Shown here piece after piece: positions 8,415 through 17,243 of a stretch of DNA of 64,000 nt. The stretch is from contig JBAOHO010000008.1 of assembly GCA_037045355.1 (NCBI GenBank), forward strand, positions 1 through 64,000, in the 5' to 3' direction. Each line of letters begins with the position of its first letter. The first letter of the stretch is position 1. Source of the DNA: Candidatus Nanopelagicales bacterium. Its GTDB lineage: Bacteria > Actinomycetota > Actinomycetes > S36-B12 > GCA-2699445. Position numbers and translations under genes: made by a program. The notes beneath the pieces were generated by a model. The model saw only the letters and a list, made by a program, of their open reading frames with translations, was not told the DNA's origin and did not search any database.

Positions 8415-9896
8415 TCAGTAGGTGAGCGCTGGTTCGCGGTCGGCGGAGTCGGTGTCGTCGTCATCTGCCTCGTCCGGCAGCCCGGCCTTGGCGGCGCGCA
8501 GCATCAACGTCAGCCACACGGCTCCGATGATCAGATAGACGAGGGCGAACACGATGATGCTGATCCACACCTCGGTCGCGGACACCGACGGACTCAAGCC
8601 ATCCTCGGTGAGCATCAGTCCCTGGACGATCCACGGCTGGCGGCCGTTCTCCGTCAGCATCCAGCCCGCGGTGTTCATCAGGTATGGAGTGACCACCGCG
8701 ATCATCGCCAGCGTCCAGAACCAGCGGGCCCCCTCCAGCTTCCTGCGCCACCACAGGAAACCGCCGATCAGCGCGAGCAGGGCCACCAGGGTCGCCGTGT
8801 AGGCCATGACCCGCATCGACCAGTACTGCACGAACACGTTCGGGATGTAGTAGCCGGGGCCGTACTCCTGCTCGTACTGCGCCTGCAGTTCGTTCAGGCC
8901 GATCACCTGGCCATCGAAGGAGTTCGTGGCCAGGAACGACAGCAGGTAGGGAATCTCGATGATCTTCTTCGGGTCCTGGTCGTTGTTGCCGCCACCGATC
9001 TGGAACGCACTGAACGAACACGGCTGGCACGTTGTCCACTGCGCCTCGGCGGCCGCGATCTTCATCGGCTGGTAGGTCGCCTCGACGACACCGAGTTCGC
9101 TGCCGACCCCCATGGCCAGGATGATCGACGGGATCAGGACTGCGAGCGAGGTCTTGGCTGCGGTGAGGAACTCGGGGTTCTTCGTTTGTGATCCGCCCTT
9201 GAGGGGCTGGTCCTGGCTCGGGTGACTCTGGCTCGGGTGGCTCTTGTTCGGGTGACTCTTGCTCGGGTGACTCCTCCGGAGGTGATAGGCGGAAACGGCC
9301 AGCATGAACACGCTGCCGGTCACCGCCGACGCGAGCAGAACGTGCACGTAGGCGGTCAGGAACACCGGGTTGGTGAACACCGCCCCGATGTCGTTGAGTT
9401 CCGGGCGCCCGGTCTGGGCGTTGGTCGCGTAACCGACCGGGTTCTGCATCCAGGAGTTGGCCGCCATGATGAACATCGCCGACAGTGCCGCTCCGACGGC
9501 GACGAGCCAGATGCACGCGAGATGGACGCGGCGCGGGAGACGGTCCCAACCGAACAGCCACAGACCCAGGAACGTCGACTCCAGGAAGAACGCCGCCAGC
9601 CCCTCCATGGCCAGCGGCGCCCCGAACACGTCACCGACGAAGCGGGAGTACGCCGACCAGTTCATGCCGAACTGGAACTCCTGCACCAGGCCGGTCACCA
9701 CGCCGATCGCGATGTTGATGAGCAGCAACGTTCCGAAGAACCGGGTCAGTTTGCGCAGCTGTGCGTCGCCACTGCGATGCCAGCGGGTCTGCAGGATCGC
9801 GGTGAGGAACGCCAGCCCAATGGTGAGCGGGACGAATAAGAAGTGGTAGATCGATGTCATCGCGAACTGCATCCGCGCGAGATCGAGGTTGGACAT
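8415..9896 (-). CDS. cydA: Cytochrome bd ubiquinol oxidase subunit I
   Basis: CydA carries the b558, b595 and d haems. The 493-residue product has the typical N-terminus LDLARMQFAMTSIYHFLFVPLTIGLAFL with its haem-ligand histidine. It also has NPVGY, TAYVHVLLAS and the C-terminal GWMLTENGRQPWIVQG motif. A low-complexity insert of four SHPSK/SHPNK/SHPSQ units interrupts the loop after the helix SAVTGSVFMLAVSAYHLRR. It comes from a 15-bp tandem repeat and should lie in a solvent loop. The protein is otherwise of normal length with the short Q-loop. It is the first gene of the cydAB operon. Confidence 0.95.
   Translation of the reverse strand: MSNLDLARMQFAMTSIYHFLFVPLTIGLAFLTAILQTRWHRSGDAQLRKLTRFFGTLLLINIAIGVVTGLVQEFQFGMNWSAYSRFVGDVFGAPLAMEGLAAFFLESTFLGLWLFGWDRLPRRVHLACIWLVAVGAALSAMFIMAANSWMQNPVGYATNAQTGRPELNDIGAVFTNPVFLTAYVHVLLASAVTGSVFMLAVSAYHLRRSHPSKSHPNKSHPSQSHPSQDQPLKGGSQTKNPEFLTAAKTSLAVLIPSIILAMGVGSELGVVEATYQPMKIAAAEAQWTTCQPCSFSAFQIGGGNNDQDPKKIIEIPYLLSFLATNSFDGQVIGLNELQAQYEQEYGPGYYIPNVFVQYWSMRVMAYTATLVALLALIGGFLWWRRKLEGARWFWTLAMIAVVTPYLMNTAGWMLTENGRQPWIVQGLMLTEDGLSPSVSATEVWISIIVFALVYLIIGAVWLTLMLRAAKAGLPDEADDDDTDSADREPALTY
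9213..9272 (-). repeat. 15-bp tandem repeat, 4 units, in cydA
   Basis: Four imperfect 15-bp units encode SHPSQ/SHPSK-type pentapeptides in a loop of CydA. The reading frame is kept because the unit is five codons. Confidence 0.9.
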
Positions 9897-10685
9897 CCGA
9901 CGGCTCCGTGGGTTCGCTGCCGTGAACAGGACTGGAGCCAGCGTAGGCGTGGGGTGAGGGGCTTCGCAGGGTAAGTGAGTGACTGCGTACCGACGTCTTT
10001 GTCTGTCTGGGACCGTATTGGGTCAGACCCCTGGAACCCAGTGCTCGGATCTCGCCAAATGTGGCGTGATCTGAGCAGCGCTTGGCGGGTTCGCGGCATT
10101 TCGTCCGCAACCTGAGGCGGCACAACCACTCGGCGGTACAACCACTCGGCGGCTCAGTTTGGGCCCGACAGCACTGGGCCTCGCTGTGGCCGAGTGGGCC
10201 CCGTGGTGGCCCCAGTCGCAGCTCCAGCTGCGGCTTCCACGGGCGGTCCCCAGTTGCGGCTCCCGCTGGAGGTTCCAGCTGTGGCCCCTAGCGGCGCCCA
10301 GAATGACGTTTGTCGGCCACGCGGTGCTGTGATGTCGCCGGATGTGGCGAGATCTCGGCACTGGGACGAGGGGGATCGGTCTCGAACCTTGGACGACCAC
10401 TCTGAGTCGCGCCTGGGGACTGTCCGTAGGGCTGGGGCCGGGTTACGGTGCGACATGAGGCGCGAGCGGAACTGAGAATCAAACGGGGAGCGCGACCGTG
10501 GATCAAGCGGAGTCAGGGACGAGCGGGGGCAGGACCAGCGGGGGCAGGACCAGCGGGGGCAGGACCAGCGGGGGCAGGACCAGCGGGGGCAGGACGAAAG
10601 GGCATGAGGACGAGGCGGAGAAGCGGGACGAGCGGGGATGACGGCAAGCGGGGATGACGACAGCGGGAATCGGGACGAGGCGGGC
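9897..10685. other. Long non-coding stretch with short repeats
   Basis: About 790 bp between cydA and the phosphoesterase gene have no convincing gene; the open frames present are low-complexity shadows. The stretch holds repeated ACAACCACTCGGCGG motifs near 10120-10155, runs of related GC-rich words near 10200-10300 and a perfect 15-bp tandem array. The divergent promoters of the flanking genes should lie here, but no clear box is recognised. Confidence 0.6.
10522..10596. repeat. 15-bp tandem repeat, 5 units
   Basis: Five consecutive units of AGCGGGGGCAGGACC, the last with one change, lie upstream of the phosphoesterase gene. Confidence 0.95.
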
Positions 10686-11681
10686 ATGAGGACGAAGCGT
10701 CGGCACGTGATGGCGGGTGCGGTCGCAGTCGCCGCCGTGGTCGTGTCGGGCTGTTCGCCGGGGCCGACGACCGCGGCACTTCCCGCGAGTGCCGCAACGG
10801 CAACCGAGCAGGCGGCGGACACCTCGGTGGACCGACAGGGATCCGCTTCGCCGGTGTCCGATCCGGCCGGGCGTGTAGCCAGCACGGCGCGGGGTTCGAC
10901 GACGGTCTACGCGGTGGGTGACATCGGCGATTGTGGGGGTGACCCGGCGGCCACTTCCCGGCTGATCCCTCGGGGCGCGACGCTGCTGGCCCTCGGTGAC
11001 CTGGCGTACCCCAACGGGTCGATGGCGGACTTCCGCAACTGCTACCTGCCGTCGTACGGCAAACACCGACCGGCCACTCATCCGGTGCCCGGCAATCACG
11101 AGTATTACGACTACCCCGAGTTGGCGTACTTCGACGTGTTCGGCAAACGCGCCGGCAGTCGCGAGAAGCCTTGGTACACGTTGCGGCGCGGGGCCTGGAC
11201 CGTCTACCAGCTCAACTCGAACTGCTCGTTCTTCCCGGGCGACTGCGGATCCAAGTCCCGGCAGTACCGGTGGCTGCGGCGCCACCTGGCGGATCACCCG
11301 GCGCGGTGTATCGCTGTGAGTTGGCACCACCCCCGCTGGTCGGCATCCGAACACGGTCCGGAGGAGGCCATGGGGCCGATGTATCGGCTGCTCTCCAAGC
11401 GCGGCGCTGATCTGCTGCTTTCGGGCCACGAGCACAACTACCAGCGGTTCCCCCGCCTGTCACCCGCCGGGAAACCGGACCCGGCCGGGTTGCGGCAGAT
11501 AGTGGTCGGCACCGGAGGGGCGGGGCTGTACTCACGCGAGCCGGCGGCGGTGGAGCCGACGGTGTTCGACTCCGAGCATCACGGGGTTCTGCAGTTACGT
11601 CTGTCTGAAGCCGGGTACTCGTGGAAGTTCCTCAGCGCCGACGGCGCTCAGGTCGACTCCGGTTCCGACACCTGCGGTTGA
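10686..11681 (+). CDS. Secreted lipoprotein metallophosphoesterase
   Basis: From MRTKRRHVMAGAVAVAAVV the protein has a signal peptide with lipobox VVSGC, so it is probably lipid-anchored outside the membrane. The calcineurin-like fold is shown by the metal-binding blocks AVGDIGD, ALGDLAYPNG, PVPGNHEYY, AVSWHHPRW and LLSGHEHNYQRF in the normal order. The active site looks complete. It resembles purple-acid-phosphatase-like secreted phosphoesterases. The start is placed at the ATG before the basic N-region; an in-frame ATG at 10638 would add 16 residues. It converges on a VapC remnant. Confidence 0.88.
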   Translation: MRTKRRHVMAGAVAVAAVVVSGCSPGPTTAALPASAATATEQAADTSVDRQGSASPVSDPAGRVASTARGSTTVYAVGDIGDCGGDPAATSRLIPRGATLLALGDLAYPNGSMADFRNCYLPSYGKHRPATHPVPGNHEYYDYPELAYFDVFGKRAGSREKPWYTLRRGAWTVYQLNSNCSFFPGDCGSKSRQYRWLRRHLADHPARCIAVSWHHPRWSASEHGPEEAMGPMYRLLSKRGADLLLSGHEHNYQRFPRLSPAGKPDPAGLRQIVVGTGGAGLYSREPAAVEPTVFDSEHHGVLQLRLSEAGYSWKFLSADGAQVDSGSDTCG

Positions 11682-11722
11682 CCAACGCCACCCGTGGCAG
11701 CGGAAGCGACGGGTCGCGAGGT

Positions 11723-11914
11723 CTAGGGACAGGCGATGTCACAGCGCACTTCGGGCGCTCGGGCGATCGCTTGGTCCAAGGTCACCAGGGTCGTCCTGAG
11801 GTACTCGGCCAGGGCTACGCAGCTCGCGTCGTAGGCAGTGAGGCTCTGGCGCAGCTCCCAAGCCCTCGGCGCCAGTAACTCATAGGGCCACAGTTCGACC
11901 GGCAGGGTGATGAG
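11723..11914 (-). pseudogene. VapC-type PIN domain remnant (C-terminal 63 residues)
   Basis: The minus strand ends with LPVELWPYELLAPRAWELRQ, then LTAYDASCVALAEYLRTTLV and TLDQAIARAPEVRCDI, a clear C-terminal half of a VapC PIN ribonuclease (RawelR..lTaYDA..vALAe). The N-terminal half with the first catalytic Asp is missing, replaced by the promoter and start of the acyl-CoA dehydrogenase gene. No matching VapB is present. The long open frame that continues upstream to 13465 is antisense shadow. Confidence 0.75.
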
Positions 11915-11994
11915 GGAACCGGCTCGGTCCCGCGGACGATGACCGCAGGACACCTCGGGATGTGGGGCGATGGCACGGCCTCGGGCGTGCTGCG

Positions 11995-12000
11995 TAGGGT
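11995..12000 (+). promoter_or_regulatory. Putative -10 element of a leaderless promoter
   Basis: TAGGGT ends seven bases before the ATG at 12008, selecting that start over the upstream frame at 11939. Confidence 0.5.
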
Positions 12001-12007
12001 GCGGGGT

Positions 12008-13222
12008 ATGGATTTCGCCGCATCCCCACGAGCTCAGGAGTACCTCGCCAAGGCCGAGGCATTCATCGCCGATCGGGTCTTGCCGGAACTTCCCGGTTAC
12101 CTCGAGGCCGCGCATGCCGAGCCGTGGTCGGTGCCCCCCGTCGTCGAGGTCCTCAAGGCAGAGGCCCGCGACGCCGGACTGTGGAACCTGTTCCTGCCCG
12201 ACGCGAGGTTCGGGCCCGGTCTGTCGAACACCGACTACGCGCCGATCGCGGAACTCACGGGTCGAGCCATGCCGCTGGCACCGGAGGTGTTCAACTGCAA
12301 CGCCCCGGATACCGGCAACGCCGAGGTGCTGGTCCACTACGGGTCCCCCGAGCAGCGAGAGCGATGGCTCACGCCGCTGCTGGACGGCACGATCCGGTCG
12401 GCGTTCTGCATGACCGAACCGGCAGTCGCCTCGTCGGACGCATCCAACATGGCCGCCACCGCTGTCGTCGAAGGTGACGAAGTGGTCATCAACGGAACGA
12501 AATGGTGGAGCACTGGAATCGGGCACCCGGAATGCCGGTTCGCCGTCTTCATGGGCCTGACCGATCCGGAGGCACACAAGTATCGGCGTCACTCCATGGT
12601 CCTCGTACCGCTGGACACCCCAGGTGTCGAGATCGGCCGCATGTTGCCGGTCTTCGGCTACCTCGATGAGCCCTACGGTCACGGCGAAGTGACGTTCACC
12701 GACGTCCGGCTGCCGGTCGATGCCATCATCGCGGGGCCCGGTCGCGGGTTCGAGATCGCGCAGGGCCGGCTCGGCCCTGGCCGGGTCCACCACTGCATGC
12801 GCATGATCGGACTCGCCGAGATGGCGCTCGAGCTCGCGTGTCGCCGCGCCACCGACCGGGTCGCATTCGGCAAGCCCCTGGCCAATCTGGGCGGAAACCG
12901 AGAACGCATCGCCGAGGCCCGGCTGGCCATCGACCAAGCCCGACTGCTCGTGCTCCGGACCGCGTGGCTGCTCGACCAACATGGAGTTGCCGGGGCCCGC
13001 AACGAGGTCTCCCAGATCAAGGCCGTGGTGCCGCGGATGGCCTGCGATGTGATCGACATGGCGATCCAGCTGCACGGCGGCGCTGGACTCAGCGACGGAT
13101 TCCCGTTGGCCGAGGCCTATGCGGGAGCGCGGTCGCTGCGCCTGGCCGACGGCCCCGACGAGGTCCACCTGGGCATGGTCGCCCGCGCGGAACTGCACAA
13201 ATACTCGGAACCACCCGCATGA
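12008..13222 (+). CDS. Acyl-CoA dehydrogenase (ACAD11-like)
   Basis: The 404-residue flavoprotein begins MDFAASPRAQEYLAKAEAF and keeps the family blocks: AFCMTEPAVASSDASN (FAD and substrate), the loop INGTKWWSTGIGHP, and the C-terminal IQLHGGAGLSDGFPLA. The best fit is the ACAD10/11 group. In that group the dehydrogenase works with an APH-like kinase to turn 4-hydroxyacyl-CoA into an enoyl-CoA through a phosphorylated intermediate. The next gene is such a kinase and overlaps the stop by four bases, so the two are coupled. The exact chain length is not shown by the sequence. Confidence 0.88.
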   Translation: MDFAASPRAQEYLAKAEAFIADRVLPELPGYLEAAHAEPWSVPPVVEVLKAEARDAGLWNLFLPDARFGPGLSNTDYAPIAELTGRAMPLAPEVFNCNAPDTGNAEVLVHYGSPEQRERWLTPLLDGTIRSAFCMTEPAVASSDASNMAATAVVEGDEVVINGTKWWSTGIGHPECRFAVFMGLTDPEAHKYRRHSMVLVPLDTPGVEIGRMLPVFGYLDEPYGHGEVTFTDVRLPVDAIIAGPGRGFEIAQGRLGPGRVHHCMRMIGLAEMALELACRRATDRVAFGKPLANLGGNRERIAEARLAIDQARLLVLRTAWLLDQHGVAGARNEVSQIKAVVPRMACDVIDMAIQLHGGAGLSDGFPLAEAYAGARSLRLADGPDEVHLGMVARAELHKYSEPPA

Positions 13223-14304
13223 CACGGTCGATCGGCACCGACGGAGCGTTCTCGGACGAGCCGCGCGATCTGCGCGCCGAGGACTCCTTCGACATCGCGG
13301 CTGTGGACACCTGGCTGCGGGTCCAGGTGCCGGACCTGCCGGCCGGCGAACCGGGACTCCGACAGTTCCCCGGAGGGGCGTCGAATCTGACCTACCTGCT
13401 GTCGTATCCCGATCGCGACCTGATCCTGCGCCGGCCACCGACCGGCACCAAGGCGGCATCCGCACATGACATGAAGCGGGAGTTCACGTTCCAGGAACGG
13501 TTGCGACCCGTGTTCCCCCAGGTGCCTCGCGTCCTGGCGTTGTGCACCGACGACGCAGTCATCGGCAGTGAGTTCTACGTGATGGAGCGGGTCGCGGGAC
13601 TGATCCTGCGCGGTGATCCGCCACCGGGGCTCGACCTGGATCCCCATCGGGCGGCGTCCTTGTCCGAGGCGATGGTCGACACGCTCGTGTCACTGCACGA
13701 CGTCGATGTCGAAGCCGCGGGTCTGGCCGACCTGGGGCGCGGACCCGGCTACGTCCAGCGGCAGGTGAGTGGTTGGTCTGACAGGTTCCGGCGCGCTCGA
13801 ACGGACAACGTTCCTGACTTCGCAGCGGTCATGGCATGGCTGGCCGCCGAGCAGCCCCCGGATGTCGGCTACGGGATCGTGCACGGAGACTTCCGGCTGG
13901 ACAACCTCGTCCTGGATCCGCAGTCGTTGACCGTCAAGGCTTTGTTGGACTGGGAGTTGGCGACCATCGGCGACCCGCTGATGGACCTCGGCAGTGCCAT
14001 GGCCTACTGGGTGCAGGCGGACGATGACCAAGGCATGCAGATGGCCCGGCGACAACCCAGCAACCTGCCGGGAATGCTCACCCGGCGGCAGATCGTCGAG
14101 CGCTACTGCTCCGCTCGTGGTTTGAGCACGGACAACTGGACGTTCTACGAAGTCTTCGGCCTGTTCCGTCTGGCGGTGATCGCGCAGCAGATCTACTACC
14201 GGTACCACCACGGCCAGACCACCAATCCGGCGTTTGAGCACTTCTGGGTCTTCACGGCCTACGCCGAACAGCGGTGTGCCTCCCTGGCCGGCATCTCGCA
14301 GTAG
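13219..14304 (+). CDS. APH/ACAD11-type phosphotransferase (putative 4-hydroxyacyl-CoA kinase)
   Basis: The ATG at 13219 overlaps the dehydrogenase stop (ATGA), giving 361 residues. The fold is that of aminoglycoside phosphotransferase kinases: LRQFPGGASNLTYLL is the nucleotide loop, YGIVHGDFRLDNLVL the catalytic loop with HGD and the metal Asn, and ALLDWELATIGDPLMDLG the DxD-type segment. The kinase half of human ACAD10/11 and LvaA of levulinate catabolism have this arrangement. Coupling to an acyl-CoA dehydrogenase makes a role in hydroxyacid catabolism more likely than drug resistance. Confidence 0.85.
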   Translation: MTRSIGTDGAFSDEPRDLRAEDSFDIAAVDTWLRVQVPDLPAGEPGLRQFPGGASNLTYLLSYPDRDLILRRPPTGTKAASAHDMKREFTFQERLRPVFPQVPRVLALCTDDAVIGSEFYVMERVAGLILRGDPPPGLDLDPHRAASLSEAMVDTLVSLHDVDVEAAGLADLGRGPGYVQRQVSGWSDRFRRARTDNVPDFAAVMAWLAAEQPPDVGYGIVHGDFRLDNLVLDPQSLTVKALLDWELATIGDPLMDLGSAMAYWVQADDDQGMQMARRQPSNLPGMLTRRQIVERYCSARGLSTDNWTFYEVFGLFRLAVIAQQIYYRYHHGQTTNPAFEHFWVFTAYAEQRCASLAGISQ

Positions 14305-14381
14305 CAACACGTGCGCCCGACAAATCCGGGCCTGCGATGACTGGCTCTGGTCGAGTCGGCCTGTACCCGCTCAGTGCCGGA

Positions 14382-14387
14382 TAGTCT
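14382..14387 (+). promoter_or_regulatory. Putative -10 element of a leaderless promoter
   Basis: TAGTCT ends seven bases before the ATG at 14395. Confidence 0.5.
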
Positions 14388-14394
14388 GCCTGCC

Positions 14395-14736
14395 ATGGCC
14401 GCCGACGATCCCGGAGTGGAACCGGACTACCGCTACACGCTGGCCAATGAGCGGACGTATCTGGCCTGGACCCGCACGGCGCTGGCCCTCATCGCGGGTG
14501 GGGTGGCGCTGCGAGCGTTCGCCAAGGAGTTCGGTGAGCAGTGGCCCCCGTTGGTGGCGGCCGGACTGGCCACCGCTCTCGGCGGGATCCTGACGGTCCT
14601 GGCTCACCACCAATGGCGGCGAACCCAGATCGCCATGCGTCTGGGTCAGCCGATGCCGCGGCAACTGGCGGCGCCCTTGCTGACCGGCGGCGTGGTGCTC
14701 ATCGCCTTGGTCCTCAGCGTGACGATCCTGCAGTGA
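14395..14736 (+). CDS. DUF202/YidH-family membrane protein
   Basis: The 113-residue protein begins MAADDPGVEPDYRYTLANERTY. It contains the DUF202 signature LANERTYLAWTRTALALIAGGVAL followed by two more hydrophobic segments, giving three membrane spans. The biochemical role of the family is unknown. The stop overlaps the start of a second DUF202 gene. The start is set by the leaderless -10 element; the frame is open seven codons further upstream. Confidence 0.85.
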   Translation: MAADDPGVEPDYRYTLANERTYLAWTRTALALIAGGVALRAFAKEFGEQWPPLVAAGLATALGGILTVLAHHQWRRTQIAMRLGQPMPRQLAAPLLTGGVVLIALVLSVTILQ

Positions 14737-15038
14737 GTGTCCCCGAGGCGCCCGGAAAGGACCTACCCGAGAACCAGTACGAGCGCACCCGACTGGCCTG
14801 GAACCGGACCATGATCGTGCTGCTGGTGGTTCTGGGGGTGGGCGGGATCCGGATCGTGGTCCTCGAGCACATCTGGCTCGGCGTGTTCGCGGGGGTGATG
14901 TCGCTGGTCGCCATGATCCCGATCGCATCGCGGACGGCCCAGTTGCGGGCCCACCGGCCCGGAGCTGCCCGGTGGCAACCGACCGTGCTGACGTTCGGCT
15001 TGTCCGCACTGGCCGTGGCGTTTCTCATCTTGAGTTGA
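14733..15038 (+). CDS. Second DUF202-family membrane protein
   Basis: GTG at 14733 overlaps the previous stop by four bases and gives 101 residues. ENQYERTRLAWNRTMIVLLVVLGVGG is a divergent DUF202 signature and three hydrophobic segments follow. Pairs of a YidH-like and a shorter DUF202 protein in one operon are common in actinobacteria and suggest a heteromer. The function is unknown. Confidence 0.8.
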   Translation: MSVPEAPGKDLPENQYERTRLAWNRTMIVLLVVLGVGGIRIVVLEHIWLGVFAGVMSLVAMIPIASRTAQLRAHRPGAARWQPTVLTFGLSALAVAFLILS

Positions 15039-15147
15039 GTCGGCCGGTCTCCGATCCTGAGTTGCTCGGCGTTGAGCAGGCCGCTCCCTTACCCCAGCGC
15101 TCGCAGGGGACAGGCCCGGAGCCGCCCCGGATCGCTTGGTTCGGGGC

Positions 15148-16134
15148 CTACAGCCGCACCAGTGTCTTGCCGGTGTTCGCGCCCGTGAACAGATCCGCCA
15201 GCGCCTGCGGCGCCGCGTCGAGTCCGGTCACGACGTAGGTGGCAGAAGTGAGTTTGCCTTCCGCGAGCAGACCCGTCATGTGTTCTGCGGCTGCGCGGGC
15301 CCGGTCGTAGTGATCGAGCACGATGAATCCCTGCAGAGTGGCGCGGCGCGGGATCGCGTTGACCAGGTTGGCTGGACCGGGGGGTAGTTCGGCGCTGTCG
15401 TACTGCGAGATCGCACCGCACAACACGATCCGAGCGTGGTCGTTGATCTGCCCCAGGACGGCGTTGAGAATTTCGCCACCGACGTTGTCGAAGTACACGT
15501 CGATCCCGTCGGGACATGCTGCCCGCAGCGCCCGGGCGATGTCGCCGGTCTTGTAGTTGACGCATTCGTCGAAGCCGAGTTCGTCCGTCACCCAACGGCA
15601 CTTGTCATCCGAGCCGGCAATGCCGACCACCCGGCAGTCGCGGGCCTTGGCCAGTTGCCCGGCGATCGATCCCACCGCACCCGCGGCCCCCGACACCACC
15701 ACCGTCTGCCCCGACTGCGGCCGGCCGATGTCCTCGATTCCGACGAATGCCGTCAGCCCGGTCATGCCGAGCACTGACAGCGCCTGCTCGTAGTCCACGC
15801 CTTCGGGGATGGGGAACCCACCGTTCATCACGACGTTGCTCTGCCACCCCGTAACACCTGTGACCCGGGTTCCGACCGGAAAAGATGGGTTGCGGCTCTC
15901 CACCACCTCGCCGGCACCCAGACTGCGGATCACCTCACCCTCGGCGATCTTGGGCAGGTAAGTGTCCCGGGCGATCCAGCCGCGGATGGTGGGGTCGATC
16001 GACAAGTACCGCACCGCCACGAGAATCTCCCCGTCCGACAGGGCGGGCACGTCCACCTCAGCAGTTCCGAACGTGTCCGGCCCCATGGGGCCGGTGGGAG
16101 TCTTGGCCAAAGTGATCTGTCGAGATGTCGTCAT
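15148..16134 (-). CDS. Zinc-independent NADP-dependent oxidoreductase (MDR, leukotriene B4 dehydrogenase/curA-like)
   Basis: The 328-residue protein starts MTTSRQITLAKTPTG and shows the medium-chain reductase features: YLSIDPTIRGWI, SVLGMTGLTAFVGIEDIG, and the Rossmann loop VVVSGAAGAVGSIAGQLAK. VYFDNVGGEILNAVL and the C-terminal ADLFTGANTGKTLVRL follow. It should reduce or oxidise alpha,beta-enones or double bonds with NADP(H). TACGGT seven bases upstream of the ATG at 16134 marks a leaderless start and excludes the GTG three codons earlier. Confidence 0.92.
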   Translation of the reverse strand: MTTSRQITLAKTPTGPMGPDTFGTAEVDVPALSDGEILVAVRYLSIDPTIRGWIARDTYLPKIAEGEVIRSLGAGEVVESRNPSFPVGTRVTGVTGWQSNVVMNGGFPIPEGVDYEQALSVLGMTGLTAFVGIEDIGRPQSGQTVVVSGAAGAVGSIAGQLAKARDCRVVGIAGSDDKCRWVTDELGFDECVNYKTGDIARALRAACPDGIDVYFDNVGGEILNAVLGQINDHARIVLCGAISQYDSAELPPGPANLVNAIPRRATLQGFIVLDHYDRARAAAEHMTGLLAEGKLTSATYVVTGLDAAPQALADLFTGANTGKTLVRL

Positions 16135-16141
16135 GGACGAC

Positions 16142-16147
16142 ACCGTA
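16142..16147 (-). promoter_or_regulatory. Putative -10 element of a leaderless promoter
   Basis: TACGGT on the minus strand ends seven bases before the ATG at 16134 of the oxidoreductase gene. Confidence 0.5.
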
Positions 16148-16170
16148 GCGAGTCCGCAACCCGTTCGACG

Positions 16171-16413
16171 TCACAGCGCACGGCGGTAGGCGTGCAGCTC
16201 GTCACGGGCAATGAACGCCGCTTCGGCTTCGGTCACGGCATTGTCCGCGGCTGCATCCAGAATCCGCGTGAGACGCCGCCTCGCCAGAACACGGCGCACG
16301 GCAGCTTCGAGGAGTTCGTCAGTGCTGCCACCAGTTCGGCTGGCTTCTGAGTCCAACTGCTCCCACACGGACTGCTCCATGGAGATCCGGCGATCGACCT
16401 TGGTCATCGTCAC
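16171..16413 (-). CDS. Ribbon-helix-helix-like antitoxin candidate
   Basis: The 80-residue basic and acidic protein reads MTMTKVDRRISMEQSVWEQL and continues with a helix-rich segment GGSTDELLEAAVRRVLARRR. The pattern of a short beta strand followed by two helices fits RHH-type antitoxins. It is divergent from a PIN-domain gene 69 bp away. That head-to-head layout differs from the usual antitoxin-toxin operon, so the pairing is an inference from position. Confidence 0.6.
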   Translation of the reverse strand: MTMTKVDRRISMEQSVWEQLDSEASRTGGSTDELLEAAVRRVLARRRLTRILDAAADNAVTEAEAAFIARDELHAYRRAL

Positions 16414-16482
16414 GCCTCCCGCTTGTCCAGCCCTCGCAGTCTACTCGCGAGGGTGCGGATGTCACCTGAGACGATGACCGGC

Positions 16483-16983
16483 ATGACCGTCCGCCCGCAA
16501 GGTCCACTGCGACTCGTACTGGACACGTCGGTCTATGTCACTGCGGTGCTGTCCGCCCGCTCGGACGGGCATTGCAGGCAGTTGTTGGAGGCAGCGGCAG
16601 CCGATGAGATCACCGTGATCGTCTCCCCAAGCCTCCTGGCCGAACTGAGAGGAGTGCTGGGTCGCGACAAGTTTCGCCGCTGGATTCCGCTGAGCGAGGT
16701 TGATCCATTCGTCTGGTCCGTTGCGGCGGTCGCCGAGCAACGGCCAGACAGTGACGTCATCCCCGCCGTCGATAGAGCCTGCCAAGATCCGGGGGATCGC
16801 TATCTGGTGGCGCTCGCCCGGTCGGGTGATGCGCACTACCTGGTCAGTACGGACCGTGATTTGACCGAGATGAACCACCCGCAGGTATTGGTGCGGACCC
16901 CTACCGAGATCGCCCAGATGCTTGCCCAGCCAGCAGAACTCGGCTCGGGGGCCGCGGCCGACCCTCGCACCGAGGAGGAGTGA
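16483..16983 (+). CDS. PIN-domain putative toxin (PIN_3-like)
   Basis: From MTVRPQGPLRLVLDTSVYVT the protein of 166 residues carries the PIN ribonuclease core. LVLDTSV has the first Asp, SPSLLAELRGVLGRDKF the conserved Glu, DPGDRYLVALARSGDAHYLV the third acidic group and STDRDL the last Asp. This is the family annotated as toxin component of putative toxin-antitoxin systems. GACGAT seven bases upstream may be a leaderless -10, but ATG at 16474 is also possible. The divergent RHH-like protein is the only candidate antitoxin. Confidence 0.78.
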   Translation: MTVRPQGPLRLVLDTSVYVTAVLSARSDGHCRQLLEAAAADEITVIVSPSLLAELRGVLGRDKFRRWIPLSEVDPFVWSVAAVAEQRPDSDVIPAVDRACQDPGDRYLVALARSGDAHYLVSTDRDLTEMNHPQVLVRTPTEIAQMLAQPAELGSGAAADPRTEEE

Positions 16984-17243
16984 CATTGAGTCGGCGCCCG
17001 AGGACAGTCACGTCGCCCGCGCGGGTTGGGGCCGGCTGCTCAACAGTGTGGGCACTCTGATGGTGTTGCGGTGGTGTCTGACTCTGAAGTTGATGGGTCC
17101 CGGTACCAAGAAGTCGCGTTTCGGAGCAGCATCTGTGAGGTGCATCACTGACTCAGTCGTGTCAGCCTGCCTAGCCTGGGGAACGTAACTGGCCTGGGGG
17201 ACGTCGGAAACGGTGGACCAGTCATCGTGGAGGGGAATCAGTC

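Noticed and set aside
10023..10637. Several 70-300 codon frames upstream of the phosphoesterase gene
   Set aside because: They translate the GC-rich repeats and have no protein-like composition.
11915..13465. Long minus-strand open frame (part of a 580-codon frame)
   Set aside because: It is antisense to the acyl-CoA dehydrogenase; only its last 63 codons (11723-11914) are protein-like.
16984..17243. Riboswitch (ydaO-type) before the cell-wall protein gene
   Set aside because: Such genes often have one, but I could not find its conserved core in these 260 bp.
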